Of a stretch of 64,000 nt of DNA, positions 20,821 to 32,935 are shown piece by piece; within the stretch, counting starts at the first letter, position 1, and each line of letters opens with the position of its first letter. Where the stretch lies: NCBI GenBank assembly GCA_020466095.1, contig CM035806.1, positions 62,172,059 through 62,236,058 of the forward strand, written 5' to 3'. This DNA is from Chlorops oryzae. Taxonomy: Eukaryota > Arthropoda > Insecta > Diptera > Chloropidae. The position numbers and the translations under genes were made by a program. The notes below the pieces were generated by a model that saw nothing but the letters and a program-made list of their open reading frames with translations, had not been told where the DNA came from and made no database searches.

Positions 20821-21430
20821 AAAAAATTTTAACTAAAACAGTTTGATCCGTATGAAAAACAAATTTAGGCCCGTTTTCTGAATGTCCGGCTAAGGTCTTG
20901 ATTAATAAACGGACAGTTAAAGTAATCACATGATAAAAGGTTTCGGTAAGGCATTTTTAATTTCTCAATGTCAATGTCAATGTTAGTGTGTTCTGATTAA
21001 GACTTAAAAGACTTAAAAGTTTTCAATGCAACAGACTCGAAAAAATATTATATTAAACCACAGTCTTTGTCCGAACAAAACTAAATTTCTTCGCAGCACA
21101 CGTTAATCGAATATGCTTGCGAGAATTAGCAACAGAATAGAGCGAATTGGCTAGGAAAAGATTGCGGCACATTTCCAGCCTTTACAAACAATAAAACATT
21201 GCATCTAGGCACAGTGGGCAACATAAAGCTACTTATCGATAAATTACAGCAGGCGACATAAAATATATTAGGCACAAATATTTAACTTCACATAAGCAAA
21301 CAGCGACAGACATATTAAACTTAATGATCGGATCACAACTCACAAGTACAGAGCAACTAATGCCTCTCGTACACTATGACATCAACGCACGCATGCAACT
21401 CTTCAACGAGTTCCTAAACTAAATAGCTTA
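20821..21430. other. No recognised gene
   Basis: AT-rich flank with a small repeat 'tcaatgtcaatgtcaatgtt' near 20968. Nothing else recognised. Confidence 0.4.
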
Positions 21431-21645
21431 ATATATACCCTCGTACACTTGTGCGCATCTGGTGGCGTTTCAGATTGATCAACGCGTTCTTATACAAGAT
21501 TGAACTGCGATGCGTTGAACGCGTTGCGATCCTCGTACACCTAGTTGATGAACTTCATCAATTGTTGAAAGACCTCGTACACCTAGTTGATGAACTTCAT
21601 GAATTGTTGAAATACCTTGCACACCTAGTTGATCACGTTTAACGA
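21431..21645. repeat. Short tandem repeat array, about 42-bp unit
   Basis: 'cctcgtacacctagttgatg' recurs at 21530 and 21572 with a partial third unit at 21614. Shorter relatives ('ctcgtacact') occur at 21366, 21433 and 22543. The open frames across it are periodic artefacts. Confidence 0.75.
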
Positions 21646-22576
21646 ATTCGGGAAAAAATAGTGTGTAAACTTGAGTTGCACGCATTTCAAGCACTGTGTT
21701 GACGCACGCGTTGATAGCTTCGTACACAAGACGAAGCATTAAGCGTTTGCAAACTCAATAAACAGACTGTGCAGCTAACAGCTGTAAATGGTGATGGTAA
21801 AATTTGATGGTGATATGTACATTATGGCATATCGGATGCGGATTAAGAACCCTAAAAACCTCTTGAAAGATACTGTTATTTAAAAACTGCCCGATTTAAT
21901 TTTTTTAGTATACATATCTCGGAAACAGGGTGTCGCAGATATATTATATAAGCAATATGCCAAAATGATCGTATTGAAATCATCTACAAATTATGTCCAC
22001 ATCGTCAATGGGATTACTTTAACCGTTCAGCCTCGGGGGTTGCCCAGCGGTGGGTTAAAACAAATCCAAAATATTTTTTCCCCTATGGAAACTTTTTTTT
22101 TTTTTTGAATCGGCAAAAATGTCCCTAATGTTGGTCATTATTAAAATTTTTAAATAAAAATCTACTTGTAGTTTCACTATTGAAGTTATTTATAAATTGA
22201 AACTTTTTTATATATGTTTGGTAATATTAGCGCTTAAAGAATAAACTACAAAAAGTTTAACAAACTTAGGTACCAATATTTTGTTATTTGTATAAAAAAA
22301 GCTTTTGGGTATTTTTTTACATTTCTCGATTATGGCTACAAATAAAAATTGGCCACGGCAACGGTGGTCATGCTGTTATAAATTTATCAACGCATGAATA
22401 AATTCACGGCACTAAACACACACAGACTTGAAATCGCTCAACGCAATTCACTATCACGCAAAATTTACCGAACAAAATTGAGGAACGCCCAGCACATTAC
22501 TGTTCAACTCGTGCTTCAACGTTGTTCGCATCGCAACTTGAGCCTCGTACACTTGATGGGGCACGCGTTTAAGAAC
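21646..22576. other. No recognised gene
   Basis: Mixed AT-rich sequence; the edges carry stray copies of the 'ctcgtacac' word. Nothing else recognised. Confidence 0.4.
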
Positions 22577-23445
22577 GGTTGCGCACAGTGTTACCAGATC
22601 AGTTGATTTCCCACTAAATTTGGTGGAATTTAGGCCTCCCGGTGGACATTTTAGTGGAACAAAATGTTCAGTGGAAAGTCTTGGTGGATTATTTTTGTTT
22701 TGGTGGATTGTTTAGTAGATTGTCCGGCAAAGCTCTTTTTTCATCTGGTCGATTTTTTTTAAATTTGAAAAACCTTCGCCGACAGAAAACAGTTTTTATT
22801 GACATACTATATAACTATTAATGTATTAACATGGGTTCGAAGTCATTAAAATATGTACAAAATTACAAAAAGGATTGAGAAAACGATCGCAGTAAGTGCA
22901 ACAATAACCGAAATTTTCCTATGAGTATAAATTTATATGTATGTATGTCTATGTTTTCGCCGAACTTTCACAAAATTTGAAGAAACAAGTAGAAACATAT
23001 ATTTCACATGTTCAAACGTGTTCTCTATTTTATTATGTCTACTAGACATTAGTCCTACGAAATCTCATAAAAAAAATTGATTGTATAATAGTGAACAATA
23101 ATACGTAAAAAAATAAACAAATCGTTAAAATACATTGTTTTCTCAACAAAGTTATCGCATCAAAAGCATGTACCAATTATACTTTTCATTAAAATTTCGA
23201 ATAAATTATTCGATATTTTTTTGCACAAAAAAAAGTTTTGCTAGAACTTTAATCTCAATCTTTTTTCAATTAAGTTTGTGAATTAGTCTCAATCGAATTT
23301 TATAGTTGAACTTCGTCGGGAAACGATAATCGATCCAATATTGAATACAAATCGAAAAAAGGTGCTATTTATTGATTTAGTGGAAAAAATATCATTTTTG
23401 GTAAATTCTAGTGGAATTTGAAGTGCCTTCAGTGGAAACACGCTC
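22577..23445. mobile_element. Possible hAT-like element rich in 'gtgga' words
   Basis: Starts CAGTGTTACCAGATCAGTTG, a hAT-like terminus, followed by repeated 'ggtgga' and 'agtggaa' words that reappear near 23395-23440. No clear inverse end or duplication was found, so the right border is a guess. Confidence 0.3.
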
Positions 23446-23463
23446 AGAGGGGTGTAGAGGTAA

Positions 23464-23660
23464 AACTACGGGTCGTGGGTAAAATCCGACTTCAGATTCG
23501 TGTTCAGCACCCAAAAAAGCGTATGGGGATGCTTAATTCGATTTCTTATATTAACATAGATAGAAATTTCACCCTTTGGAGGGTGATGGGGGGCGCTGGG
23601 GCGAAATCTGGGGGTCGTGGGTAAAATCCGACTTCATATTCGTGTTCAGCACCCCAAAAA
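23464..23660. repeat. Diverged direct repeat, spacing about 142 bp
   Basis: 'gtcgtgggtaaaatccgact' occurs at 23471 and 23612, each followed by 'cagattcgtgttcagcaccc' or a close variant. A weaker relative follows near 23960. Confidence 0.7.
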
Positions 23661-24795
23661 ACTTACCGGAGGGTACCTCTCTTCCCGAGTTCAGAATCTT
23701 TTTTTTTTTTTGTGTTCCTGAGTTCGAATTTTTTTTTCCATGATTTTTGAAGACCCGTATCTCTGTCGCTGATATAGTTAGAAGCATGAAGTTTGGGTCA
23801 TAGGGTTCTTGTATTCATGGGCTATTAGAATGCTGCAATTATAACTCTCTGAGGATATCTGGGTTAAAATGATATATTATATATACCAGGTTTTATGGGA
23901 TTTTGGCACTTTTAAGTGAGGTTATGTCGAAACCTGGACCCGATGGCGCCATATAGACCTTAAATTCGGATTCAGCGACCCCGAAAATATATAGTAGGTA
24001 TAGTCGCACCTCTGGGTCTGACCACTTTTTTTTTTGTGTGGCTTTGTTATTATCTATCGAAATTCATAAAATTATTTTAACAATTCGAACCTCGATTTTT
24101 TGCATTTTTTTCTGCTCACGTGACACTATGCGGCGTTTTTAAGTACAATGGACAATTGTATCTATCCATAGGCGCGTACTGAATGCTGTATGTTTCGGAT
24201 CGTTTTCTTGCCGAGACACGTAACGCGCCCCAAATCTAGTTTTTCCGCACTTTGCGCAAAATTTTCCTTTAAAATTAATATTTATATGCCCGTTAGAGTT
24301 CATTATTTCAGGAATATTGGCTAGTGTAATATCCTACGGAGTATTTATCTGAACGCCATGGCTGGTGTACACGCTCGTCAAATTAATACACTGTCCTGGA
24401 TATAACGGTGTCCTTTTAACAAAACAAAAAAGGAAGATCCTTTAAGATCCTTTTGTTTAATTCAATTTTACTCAATACAAATTACAAATCTTTTACAAAA
24501 TTTGACTTATAATCTTCTATCGTCGTGGCCCTTTGGTGAGTACGCTCGCAGAGCCCCGTTCCAGTGATCGGAACTCTGTTTATATAGAACAATTTTGCTG
24601 TTCTTGCAATGTTGAGTATCGCTGTAGAATCTTCCAGAACTTATTGCATAATTTTTACTTATATATATAATTACTTTAGAATTCATCTTCCAGTATACCT
24701 TCATGGCTCCTATTGTCATACTATTGTTGTTGTTTTCGTAGGTCAGTTTTGAAGACGTTGGACCTTGCGCAGATCTTATGCATTCGCTTATGCAT
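23661..24795. other. No recognised gene
   Basis: Unique-looking AT-rich DNA. No TIR pair, domain or convincing frame. Confidence 0.4.
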
Positions 24796-25119
24796 ACTAC
24801 GTTTATGCGTATGCCTTATTTGCAAATAAAAATATTGCAAACAGCAAATTTCCCCACATAAACGCTGAGTTGAATTCTTATTGGCAAATAAACAAGTCGC
24901 GAAAATAAGTCGTGAATAACGAAGCTATTTGCAAATGGTATAACTAACCCATGCAAAACATAGGCTTCCGACAAATGAATATGTTGCCACGCAATTGTAT
25001 TTTTTAGTCGGGCAGCACTGAAAAGTTTCCCTATTTGCGTATTTGAACTGCCGTATAAACAGTGAGTTAACTATTTGCGAATTATTTTTATTTGCGTATA
25101 GCTGACGCATAAACGTAGT
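24796..25119. mobile_element. MITE with ACTACGTTTATGCGT ends
   Basis: The left ACTACGTTTATGCGTATG and the right reverse strand ACTACGTTTATGCGTCAG share 15 terminal bases, and both continue into 'gcaaataaaaata'. Length 324 bp, non-coding. The duplication is not clear; a PIF-like 3-base duplication is possible. Confidence 0.65.
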
Positions 25120-25675
25120 AGCAGTCGCTTATTAATTTTGATGACTCGTCAGCCTATGCCCTCCCGTCAGTGTTGCCAAACTGATACAATTGTATCAAAA
25201 GTGATACTTTTTTTTCAAATGATACGGAGATAATTTTTTCTGAATTTATACCATTTCTGTTTTGAGGGCTATAATGGAAAAATTTTCAATTAATGGAAAA
25301 TACTTGCATTTGACAAAAATGTTAAGATAATCGATGACATTGAGGAATTTTGGGGCAACGTTTCAAATGTGAAAAACACATATCTAAAACAAACACATTG
25401 CTTTGTTGTTACAAAGAAACTAAAGAGTCTAAAAATTTCATATAATTTGACAGTTTAGTTTCCGATTTTCTTGTAATATTGATATCACCTTGTTAAATAC
25501 ACCTTGATTAGAACTAAACGGATTTTGACATTCCCATTTCGTTTGATATCACCAGGGGTGGGCACGCGACCACGAAACGAGCAAGTGAGAGCAAATTTCG
25601 GTGCTCGCGTGTACATATATAAGTGCGCACGCAAAAAGAAATTAGTTGTTGTCACATGTAACCAGGGTTCGGACC

Positions 25676-25840
25676 ATATAGTACTATATATGGCACTTGG
25701 CAAAAAAACGTGTGTGTTGAATTGAAGTAGGCCCTCTGTGCATGCATTCTTATGGAAAAATCAAAAACGTAGCACGCCCACTGAAAATTCCGGTTCCGGT
25801 CTAACAAATATTTTATAATCTTGTAACATGAACTAAAATT
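25676..25840 (+). repeat. Dispersed repeat, second copy at 56083-56230
   Basis: Starts 'ccatatagtactatatatgg' and continues through 'gcatgcattcttatgg' and 'aaaaacgtagcacgccc' to 'tcttgtaacat'. The same order and wording occurs at 56083-56230. The palindromic CATATAG start links it to the MITE family at 50721 and 50928. Confidence 0.75.
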
Positions 25841-25939
25841 TCTGTTAAAAATCAGCTATATATTAGGTGTAGTAAAAAGAAATCCATTATTTTTGCATTA
25901 AATTGAGGGCTTTATTTAAGATAGTTAGAATGACCCGAT

Positions 25940-27656
25940 TTAGGTCAAATATGCGCCGTTTTGTTCGATAACTTGTTGCCATTTTAAAGGTAATTTCATT
26001 ATGCCTCTCTCATAGAAGCCCTCGTTCCTATTAGCAAAAAATTGAGACAGTCGAATTTCAGAAGCCTCTCTTGAAGCGAATGTTTCACCAGCAAAATTGT
26101 TCGCCATGGACAGGAACTGATGGTAATCACTTGGTGCCAGGTCCGGACTATAAGGTGGATGCAGAAGAACCTCCCAACCAAACTCCCGGAGCTTCTGGCG
26201 AGTCACTATCGATGTGTGTGGCCTGGCGTTGTCCTGATGGAACACAATTCCTCTCCTATTGGCCAAAGCTGGCCGCTTATGGGCGATTGCTTCCTTCAGA
26301 CGGTCCAATTGTTGACAGTAGAGTTCCGAGTTAAGAGTTTTGCCGTATGGGAGCAGCTCATAGTAGATAATTCCCTGCCAATTCCACCAAACACACAGCA
26401 AAACCTTCCTGCCCGTCAATCCTGGCTTGGCCACCGTTTCCGCCGGTTCACCGTGTTTCGACCACGACCGTTTTCGCTTGACGTTGTCGTAAGTGACCCA
26501 CTTTTCATCACCAGTCACCAATCGCTTCAGAAATGGGTCGATTTTGTTGCGGTTCAGCAGCGATTCGCAGATGGAAAATCGGTCTATGAGGTTTTTTTGC
26601 GTTAACTCGTGTGGCACCCATTAGTGATGTAACGAATGTCAAATTTTAGCATTCGCGAATGCGAATGCGAATGCCTACTCATATTCGCGAATGCGAATGC
26701 GAATGCGAATATTCAGTTTTTGAATCTATATCTCAAATTTAGCACACATCACCAAATCAATTCATTTATTTATATAGCGCACCAACTTTGGAAAAATTAA
26801 TTCATTCATAAGTAAAAGAAACTACACATTTCGATGTTAAATTTCAAAGTGTTAAAAAAAAAACAGTCACATGACAACAACAAAACTAATCCGACGATTT
26901 CGTGCAAGCATAACGCCCCTGCGCAATACGCAATGTTATTGTCGTTTTTCGTTTAGCAGCCCTCAGGCAGTCGTTCTTGTATGAAAATTTATGTGAAGGA
27001 ACTTAAAGGCATTCCAAATGCGTTTAATTCAGGGATCGGCAAAATTGAAAATGCAAGTGTGTGTGAGAGAGCAGATTTTAAGTGTAATATCTGTGTAACG
27101 GTAGCACATAAAAAATTCTTTAAATGCTAAAATATTGGCTTTTAAATTTAAATTTAAAAAATCGATTAAAGTTTACATTTTTGGTCAATTTTCTGCTAAT
27201 TATATATTCGCAAAATATTCGCAACATTTTGCGAATGCGAATGCGAATGTGAAAAAATATGCGAATATTCGCGAATGCGAATGCGAATATTCGTTACATC
27301 ACTAGCACCCATACATCGAGCTTCTTTGTGTATACAGCCTTATTCAAATGGTTCCAAACGGTTTTTTGTGCAATCTTTAGCTCTTTTGCAATCGAAACAG
27401 TGCTAACATGACGGTCGGACTCGATAATTTCCATGATTTTATCGACATTTTCGACAATTTGCCTTCCAGTGCGTGGTGCATCCTTGACATCGAAGTTACC
27501 GGAACGGAATCGACGAAACCAAAATTGCGCATGATTGGCTGTTACAGTATCAGGTCCATAAACGCTATTCACATTTTCAGCCGCCTGGCTTGCGTTTTCT
27601 CCCTTATCGAAGAAAAACTGTAAAATGTAGCGAATTTTCTCTTTGCTGATGTCCAT
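25940..27656 (-). pseudogene. mariner transposase copy 3, split by MITE
   Basis: The 5' part runs from ATG at 27656 to 27305 and encodes the DNA-binding half up to the WVPHEL linker. The 3' part, 26621-25940, encodes the catalytic half with TGDEKW, HQDNARPH and SPDLAPSDYH. The MITE and its 8-base duplication gcacccat separate the two inside the linker codons. Apart from this insertion the frame looks as intact as copies 1 and 2, which dates the MITE insertion after the mariner's arrival. Confidence 0.9.
26622..27304. mobile_element. MITE with TAGTGATGTAACGAAT ends and CGAATG sub-repeats
   Basis: The left end TAGTGATGTAACGAATG and the right end CGTTACATCACTA are inverse, and each is followed by runs of 'gcgaatgcgaatgcgaat'. 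The 8-base duplication gcacccat stands at 26614-26621 and 27305-27312. Terminal TAGTGATG and the 8-base duplication suit hAT. A related right end lies at about 49855-49931. Confidence 0.85.
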
Positions 27657-27989
27657 CTTTGACAAGCTCTCAAACAAAACTGAATCAATCAATAAAAAAA
27701 GTGTCAAAAAAGCTTTTTTAGTAGGAACTGTCATCTTTCTAATGCCCCCTAGCGGAACACGATCGGACTTATACAACGCGAGATGCAGATAAATAACGCC
27801 ATCTATTGGAAAAATAATGGATTTCTTTTTACTACACCTAATATAAGTGTTAATCAATGGTTTTTCATAAGAACTCATTTTGTTCAGCAAAATATGTTAT
27901 TTTTATAAAATCAAAAAAAATTAGATAAAATTTTGCTCATATTATTGAGGAACACTAAAGCAGAGTACTCATGCGCCGAATATGACCGA

Positions 27990-28336
27990 TTCTCAAAAAG
28001 TTTGGATTCCACCACAGAACAGCTGATATGAAATATTCAGTGATATCATAACTAAGGTTGCTCGAAACATAACTAGTGGATCAAGTACGAATGGCATATC
28101 ATAATAAACAGAATGCTTAAACTATATATTTTTGGAGCTCTTCTGAATGAAAAAGGTTCAAAATTTCATAAACTATCATAAAAAACTAAAGAAGTTGTGC
28201 ATTAGAAAGAAAACATTAAAAAATTTCATCGCAAGAATGTTTAGTTACAAATTAAGTGAATACTCAAAAACTTATAGCATCACTAGTTCACCACGGAATT
28301 CGGTTGTTGTTGTAAGTGTCCCCAATATTACTATAT
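27990..28336 (-). repeat. Dispersed repeat, inverted copy at 54449-54725
   Basis: Shares with 54449-54725 (opposite strand) the phrases 'gttcaccacggaattcggtt', 'catatcagctgttctg' and 'ttttggagctc'. The end toward 28336 reads 'ccaatattactatatg', inverse of a CATATAG-type terminus. Confidence 0.7.
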
Positions 28337-28591
28337 GACTAATGTGACCATTTAGTTTTGGACAAAAAGTGGCGGGTTTTTATAAGCTAAAAGCGGGCAT
28401 GTTTTGGCGGCTTTGGCGGGCTCAGCAAAATTAGATTATAACGCAAAATATGTTGTTCAAAATAGTACAAAACAGTTTATTTCATGTAGCTATTTTAATA
28501 TAACTTGTGAAAATGAGGTTAAAACTGGAATGATCAATAAGAAATGAATTTTGTTTTTATGAAATATAAGCGGAAAATTTATATAAATTCG

Positions 28592-28765
28592 TCAATCGTC
28601 TGAGCCAGAGCTATCTGATGCGGGATCTTTTTCTGGTTCCCCGGTATCGGAATCAATTGCAATTAGATTGGCAGTCGTATTAGAAGACGATGCATCATCA
28701 TCGGCTAGCAATCGCGGAATCGGTAAACGCTCATACTTCTGCACTGAAGATATTTGGCGGAGGAT
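28592..28765 (-). CDS. C-terminal protein fragment, acidic and serine-rich, unknown
   Basis: About 57 codons open on the minus strand, ending 'SDSSGSDD' then TGA. The upstream side is cut at 28766 by a hAT-type MITE. Acidic serine-rich tails end many proteins, including some transposases and nuclear proteins, so no function is assigned. It may be a last exon of a host or transposon gene. Confidence 0.3.
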   Translation of the reverse strand: MLRQISSVQKYERLPIPRLLADDDASSSNTTANLIAIDSDTGEPEKDPASDSSGSDD

Positions 28766-29816
28766 CAGGGTTCGGACTATAGTCCGATCGGAGTAGATCT
28801 ACTCCTTTCTTTTTAAATTTTTAAAATCTACTCCGCCACTACCCTATACCTGAAATCTACTCCGACTTCACCAAACTCAAAATAATTTTGTCTATGTCAC
28901 GATATAGACGTAATGACGCTGCGCCTCGACGGCCAATAATTATTGCTAGCAATCTGTCAAATTGCTTTGCCAGGTAGAGGCAATATTGCCAGGGTGGGAT
29001 TTTTATGTTACGCCATCTTCATATTCAAAATGACGTCGAACAGGCTACTACGCTGCGCACGCGCTCTCGATGCCTTGAAACAACTTTGCGATGATTGTGA
29101 CAAAGAAGAAACTCTCTTATTTTTTCTTCTCTGCGATATAGGCAGTTCGCAATTTTTTAATAATTTTTTTATTTTTATTTCAACGTAGTCCTTTTTAATT
29201 TCCTTCGCCATTTGAAGCCACGCATTATTTTTTCATATCAGTACATTTATATGATGAGGTTTTATAGCCCAAAGACATTCGAACTGTCGGTAAAGATTTA
29301 TTATCTTATAAATATCGGCGACGCACCAATCCATTTTGACGGTATACACACTTTGAAAAATTCATAGAAATGAAATTCGGCTGTCAAATAGCAAAATGAC
29401 AGCTCATTGCCAATCTCAAAGTTGGCAATCGCAACGAAGCAATATTGCTTGCCATATATTGCCATCTTTTCAAAATGAGCGGTCTCCATTGGCAATATTG
29501 CTGAAGTTGACAGATTGCTAGCAATAATTATTGCCTGTCGAGGCGCCATGTGAGAACGAGTTTTTTGTGTTCCGTCGTTCGCAAACAAATTGGTGTTTGC
29601 CATACAGATGTCTCTGTATCTAAATCTTGACGGATGGAGATAAAAAAATATAAGTAATATGTAAATGTAAGTTATAAATGTTTGCTTCAAACAAATTGTT
29701 AACTTTTTTTTATTGTGCGAAAATGACAAATTCCAATCTACTACCTAAAAATTCATTTCTACTCCGATTTTTGTGGTCTTTTACTACGAAATGGGATTTC
29801 CGTAGTCCGAACACTG
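28766..29816 (+). mobile_element. hAT-type MITE (CAGNGTTCGGACTA family) with nested TIR element
   Basis: Starts CAGGGTTCGGACTATAG and ends TAGTCCGAACACTG, with the interior 'cggagtagatctactcc' block typical of the family. Two relatives: 32936-33366 (minus, with intact 8-bp duplication) and 50261-53206. A 634-bp element (28917-29550) is inserted. The flanks here do not match, perhaps because the foldback element at 29817 replaced the right one. Confidence 0.8.
28917..29550. mobile_element. TIR element with CGCTGCGCCTCGAC ends and 3-bp duplication TGA
   Basis: The inverted ends match over about 40 bp: 'ggcaataattattgctagca' with its inverse, and 'gcgcctcgac' with 'gtcgaggcgc'. Comparison with the uninterrupted relative at 32936-33366 places the ends, giving a TGA duplication at 28914-28916 and 29551-29553. 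A three-base duplication suits PIF/Harbinger or CACTA groups; no gene is present. Confidence 0.75.
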
Positions 29817-30297
29817 CATGTAACCATATATGTCACTCTCATAGATATTGCGCGGGATGTTTCGTGCCAGTTAGAAAAAGATGTTACTCGGGACGAAAAA
29901 AAAAAAGAGAGATATACTTTTGGTGAGTACGTAAGTGAAAAATGCTCATTTTTTTACCCAAGACCGTGGTGGGTACCCAAGACCGTGTTGAAAAAAACCA
30001 AAATGGAAACGGCTCCTGAGTGACATATATAGTTATATATGGTTGTTGTCAAGAAGCGAACCATATATAACAATATATGTCACTCAGGAGCCGTTTCCAT
30101 TTTGGCTCTTTTCAACACCGTCTTGGGTACCCACCACGGTTCTGGGTACCCACCAAAATGAGCATTTTTCACTTAGATACTCACCAAAAGTATTTCCTTC
30201 TCGCTCTTCTTTTGGATGCCGAGCAACATCTCTTTCTAACTAGCGCGAAACATCCCGCGCAATATCTATGAGAGTGACATATTATATATGGTTATAT
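29817..30297. mobile_element. Foldback element with arms of about 225 bp
   Basis: The left arm (29817-30045) and right arm (30062-30297) are imperfect inverses, including 'atctatgagagtgacat', 'gaaacatcccgcgcaatat', 'tgagcatttttcactta' and 'cctgagtgacatatata'. The centre is 'tggttgttgtc..gcgaacca'. The ends read 'catgtaaccatatatg' and inverse. A 'gggtaccc' word recurs inside the arms. Confidence 0.85.
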
Positions 30298-30384
30298 GTG
30301 AAGCGAACGAAGCAAGACGTCTGTCAGAAAATTTATGCGAACAAGAGATTTTTACGAAAAGCGAATCGAATTATTTGTACACTG

Positions 30385-31103
30385 CAAGGGCGTACCCAGG
30401 GGGGAGGGGAGCAGTCGGGGCCACTCCCCCCTTACCAATGCAACAGTTTTATTTTTTGGGAAAAACAACGTTAAAATAATAGCAAATATTATCTTAAAAA
30501 ATAAAATCATTGTAAGTTTGACTTATATTGACTATTGATTTTAAATCAGTGAAGTTAACCACACTAGTCTTTAATGGTCATTCGCTGGCTCATGTGAAAG
30601 TTGCAAAATAAAAATTATGCCAACCATATTGTGCTCGTACAAAAAGGCCCCTTAAGTACAGCTGGAAAACAATCGATGTTCACAACCATCAATTACCAAA
30701 TTTACACGACACGTTTTAAACGTACTACTATGTATAGTAGGCATCATATAGTACTATATGGTAGGCATTATCGTTAGTTTCGATAGACAAGTTAGTTTCG
30801 AATGCGTCATTTTATATTCCAAGTGAAAGAATTTATTGAAATGGATATATTAAATGTAATAGGCTAAATCATGGGATTTAAGAAAATTACACGTTTGACA
30901 TTTTAAATCAAGACGATTTAAATTTTGTTCTTAAATCTCGTGATTTAGACATATTTAAACAATAGCCTATAAACTATAACAGAAAATATAGACCTCCCTG
31001 CCATAGGTATTTTAAATATTGTTGGAAGCGTGGGGTTTTCGCTTTTTTTTTTTTTTTGCTTTTTTTTTGTCCCGCCCTTCATTAAATGCTGGGTACGCCC
31101 TTG
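30385..31103. mobile_element. hAT-type MITE, CAAGGGCGTACCC ends
   Basis: CAAGGGCGTACCCAGG at 30385 and its inverse GGGTACGCCCTTG at 31103 are flanked by gtacactg and atacactg (7 of 8 bases). 719 bp, non-coding, with a T tract near 31040. Confidence 0.75.
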
Positions 31104-31386
31104 ATACACTGTATAAATTATAGCCATCTGTCTTTTTCAAGATAAGTTTTTTCAAATATATATTTCATAAAAATATTAATAGTAATAAGTTATTTTTAAA
31201 ACTACATTCCTTTAGTTGATTTTTCTATTTTTTCTATTTACTTTGCGCATAGCACTTCTCGTATACTTAAGAATTACTCTTTTTACTATATATTTACATT
31301 GAGTGCTCTTTTTTTAGAATTAAGTTTTCAATTTGAATCGACATTTTAACTTTTTAATAAGTATCTATTATAAAAAATAATAAAAC

Positions 31387-32616
31387 ATGTTTAAACCAGA
31401 ATATGAAAATGCATTTTTTTTTCCTTAAATGCTTCAAGTAATCCTCAATGTTTAATGCATATAAAAATAAGAGAAATTTTATTACGTTGCAAGTTTTATT
31501 CTATTTCATTGGATGAAAGCACTGATATTGAGGATGTAAGTCAGCTTCTTATATGTTTTAGGGCCGTAGATGAGGATTTAACCGTGGTGGAGGATTTTTT
31601 GTGTTGTGTAATTGTAGGCAAAAATAAAGGTTTTGTGGGCCAGTTGCACAAGAATAATATTGATGTTTCTACATTCCACTGCATAATTTATCAAGAGAAT
31701 CTCGTGGCAAAATCATTACATGTACCTGAAACCATGGATGTCATTGTAAAACAATTGAAATACCTTAGGGGTGCGCTTCACATCGCCAATTTCAACAAAT
31801 TTCGGAAGATATCGATGCTAATCATAGCGATATTCTTTTATATACCGATGTTAGGTGGCTGGGCAAGGGGAACTGTTTGCAAAGAGTATTTGCTTTAAAG
31901 AATGAAATAATTGAGTTTTTTGAACGAAATCCTTCACCTAAAGCAGATTTTCTTGCATCGAAACTTAAAGATAATTTTTTTTTTATTGAATCTGGCATTC
32001 ATGTGTGACATTTCAATGCACTTTTGCCAAATGAATTTAAGCCTTCAAGGTCAGCATAAATATGTTTTTGACCTTTTATCGACTGTGGACTCTTTTAAGC
32101 AACGTCTAAAAATGGTTTTGTCACAAATGCGTGCAAACGATTTGAATGGTTTACCAAAAAAAAAAGAAATTTGTACGACGTTTGACATGTGGAGCAACCT
32201 CTCTTTGTTCGATGAAAATCTTCAGAATGTTGTTAAAAAATTTGAAAAATCGTATACCGAATTTGAAATAATTCGAGACATTATCGAACTGCATGAGAAT
32301 CCGCTTCTGTACAATATAACATAAACTCAAAAGAGGAAAAAGCTCAAGCTGAATTAGAAAGCCTGAAAGCCAATTGGTCGCTTCCCCTCGGACGCGGAAA
32401 AGAATTTTGGCGACAAATAGATGAAAGAATGTACCCAATATTAAAAATCAAATATATCGCCTTTATTCGATGTTTGGTACAACTTATTTTTGTGAATCGG
32501 CGTTTTCGTCAATGGTTTATATCAAAAATAAATACAGGACCAGTTTAACGGATGATCATCTAGAAAACTTAATGCGAATAAAAACATCAAACGCAACCAT
32601 TGATTAAGATGACCTT
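31387..32616 (+). pseudogene. hAT transposase pseudogene (ZBED/GTF2IRD2-like)
   Basis: Begins 'MFKPEYE' as does the related copy at 62881, then loses the N-terminal zinc-finger region by deletion. Recognisable pieces include 'SLDESTDIEDVSQLLICF' (first catalytic aspartate region), 'FHCIIYQENLVAKSL' and a 'RWLGKGN' stretch. At 32470-32610 a C-terminal hAT dimerisation domain reads 'ESAFSSMVYIKNKYR' and 'LTDDHLENLMRI'. Multiple frameshifts separate the pieces. hAT transposases bind their element ends and excise it with 8-base duplications; several MITEs nearby could have been served by such enzymes. Confidence 0.82.
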
Positions 32617-32935
32617 ATCAATTCCCTGAATTAAAGCTCTATATTTTGAAATTTTAATTTAAGATTTCTCTTTCTACTTCATCTAAGAATCTTCTTCAGA
32701 ATAACTTTATTTTATTTTTTTTTCCTAAAAAGTTTTTCACCCAAAGTCCAAACAAATAAACCACTAAAATTTTTTTCAGTGCAAAGGATAGAGCTATTTG
32801 AGTTAACATAATGCTTTGAGAGTTTAGTATCGCACATATATAACTGTCCCGCCCAAAATCTATGAGAGACATATATCACGAAATCCACGAAAAAGTCAAC
32901 CGCATAGGTCAAAAATGAAATTGCAAAGAGAGAAG

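Larger units (their letters stand above)
25866..27838 (-). mobile_element. DD34D mariner, copy 3, interrupted by a hAT-type MITE
   Basis: Same 1.28-kb mariner as at 7321, on the minus strand, flanked by TA (25864-25865, 27839-27840). A 683-bp MITE at 26622-27304 with 8-bp duplication splits it. Confidence 0.9.

Noticed and set aside
21431..21645. CRISPR-like appearance of regularly spaced repeats
   Set aside because: Only two to three units without unique spacers, in a eukaryotic genome with introns and transposons; a simple tandem array.
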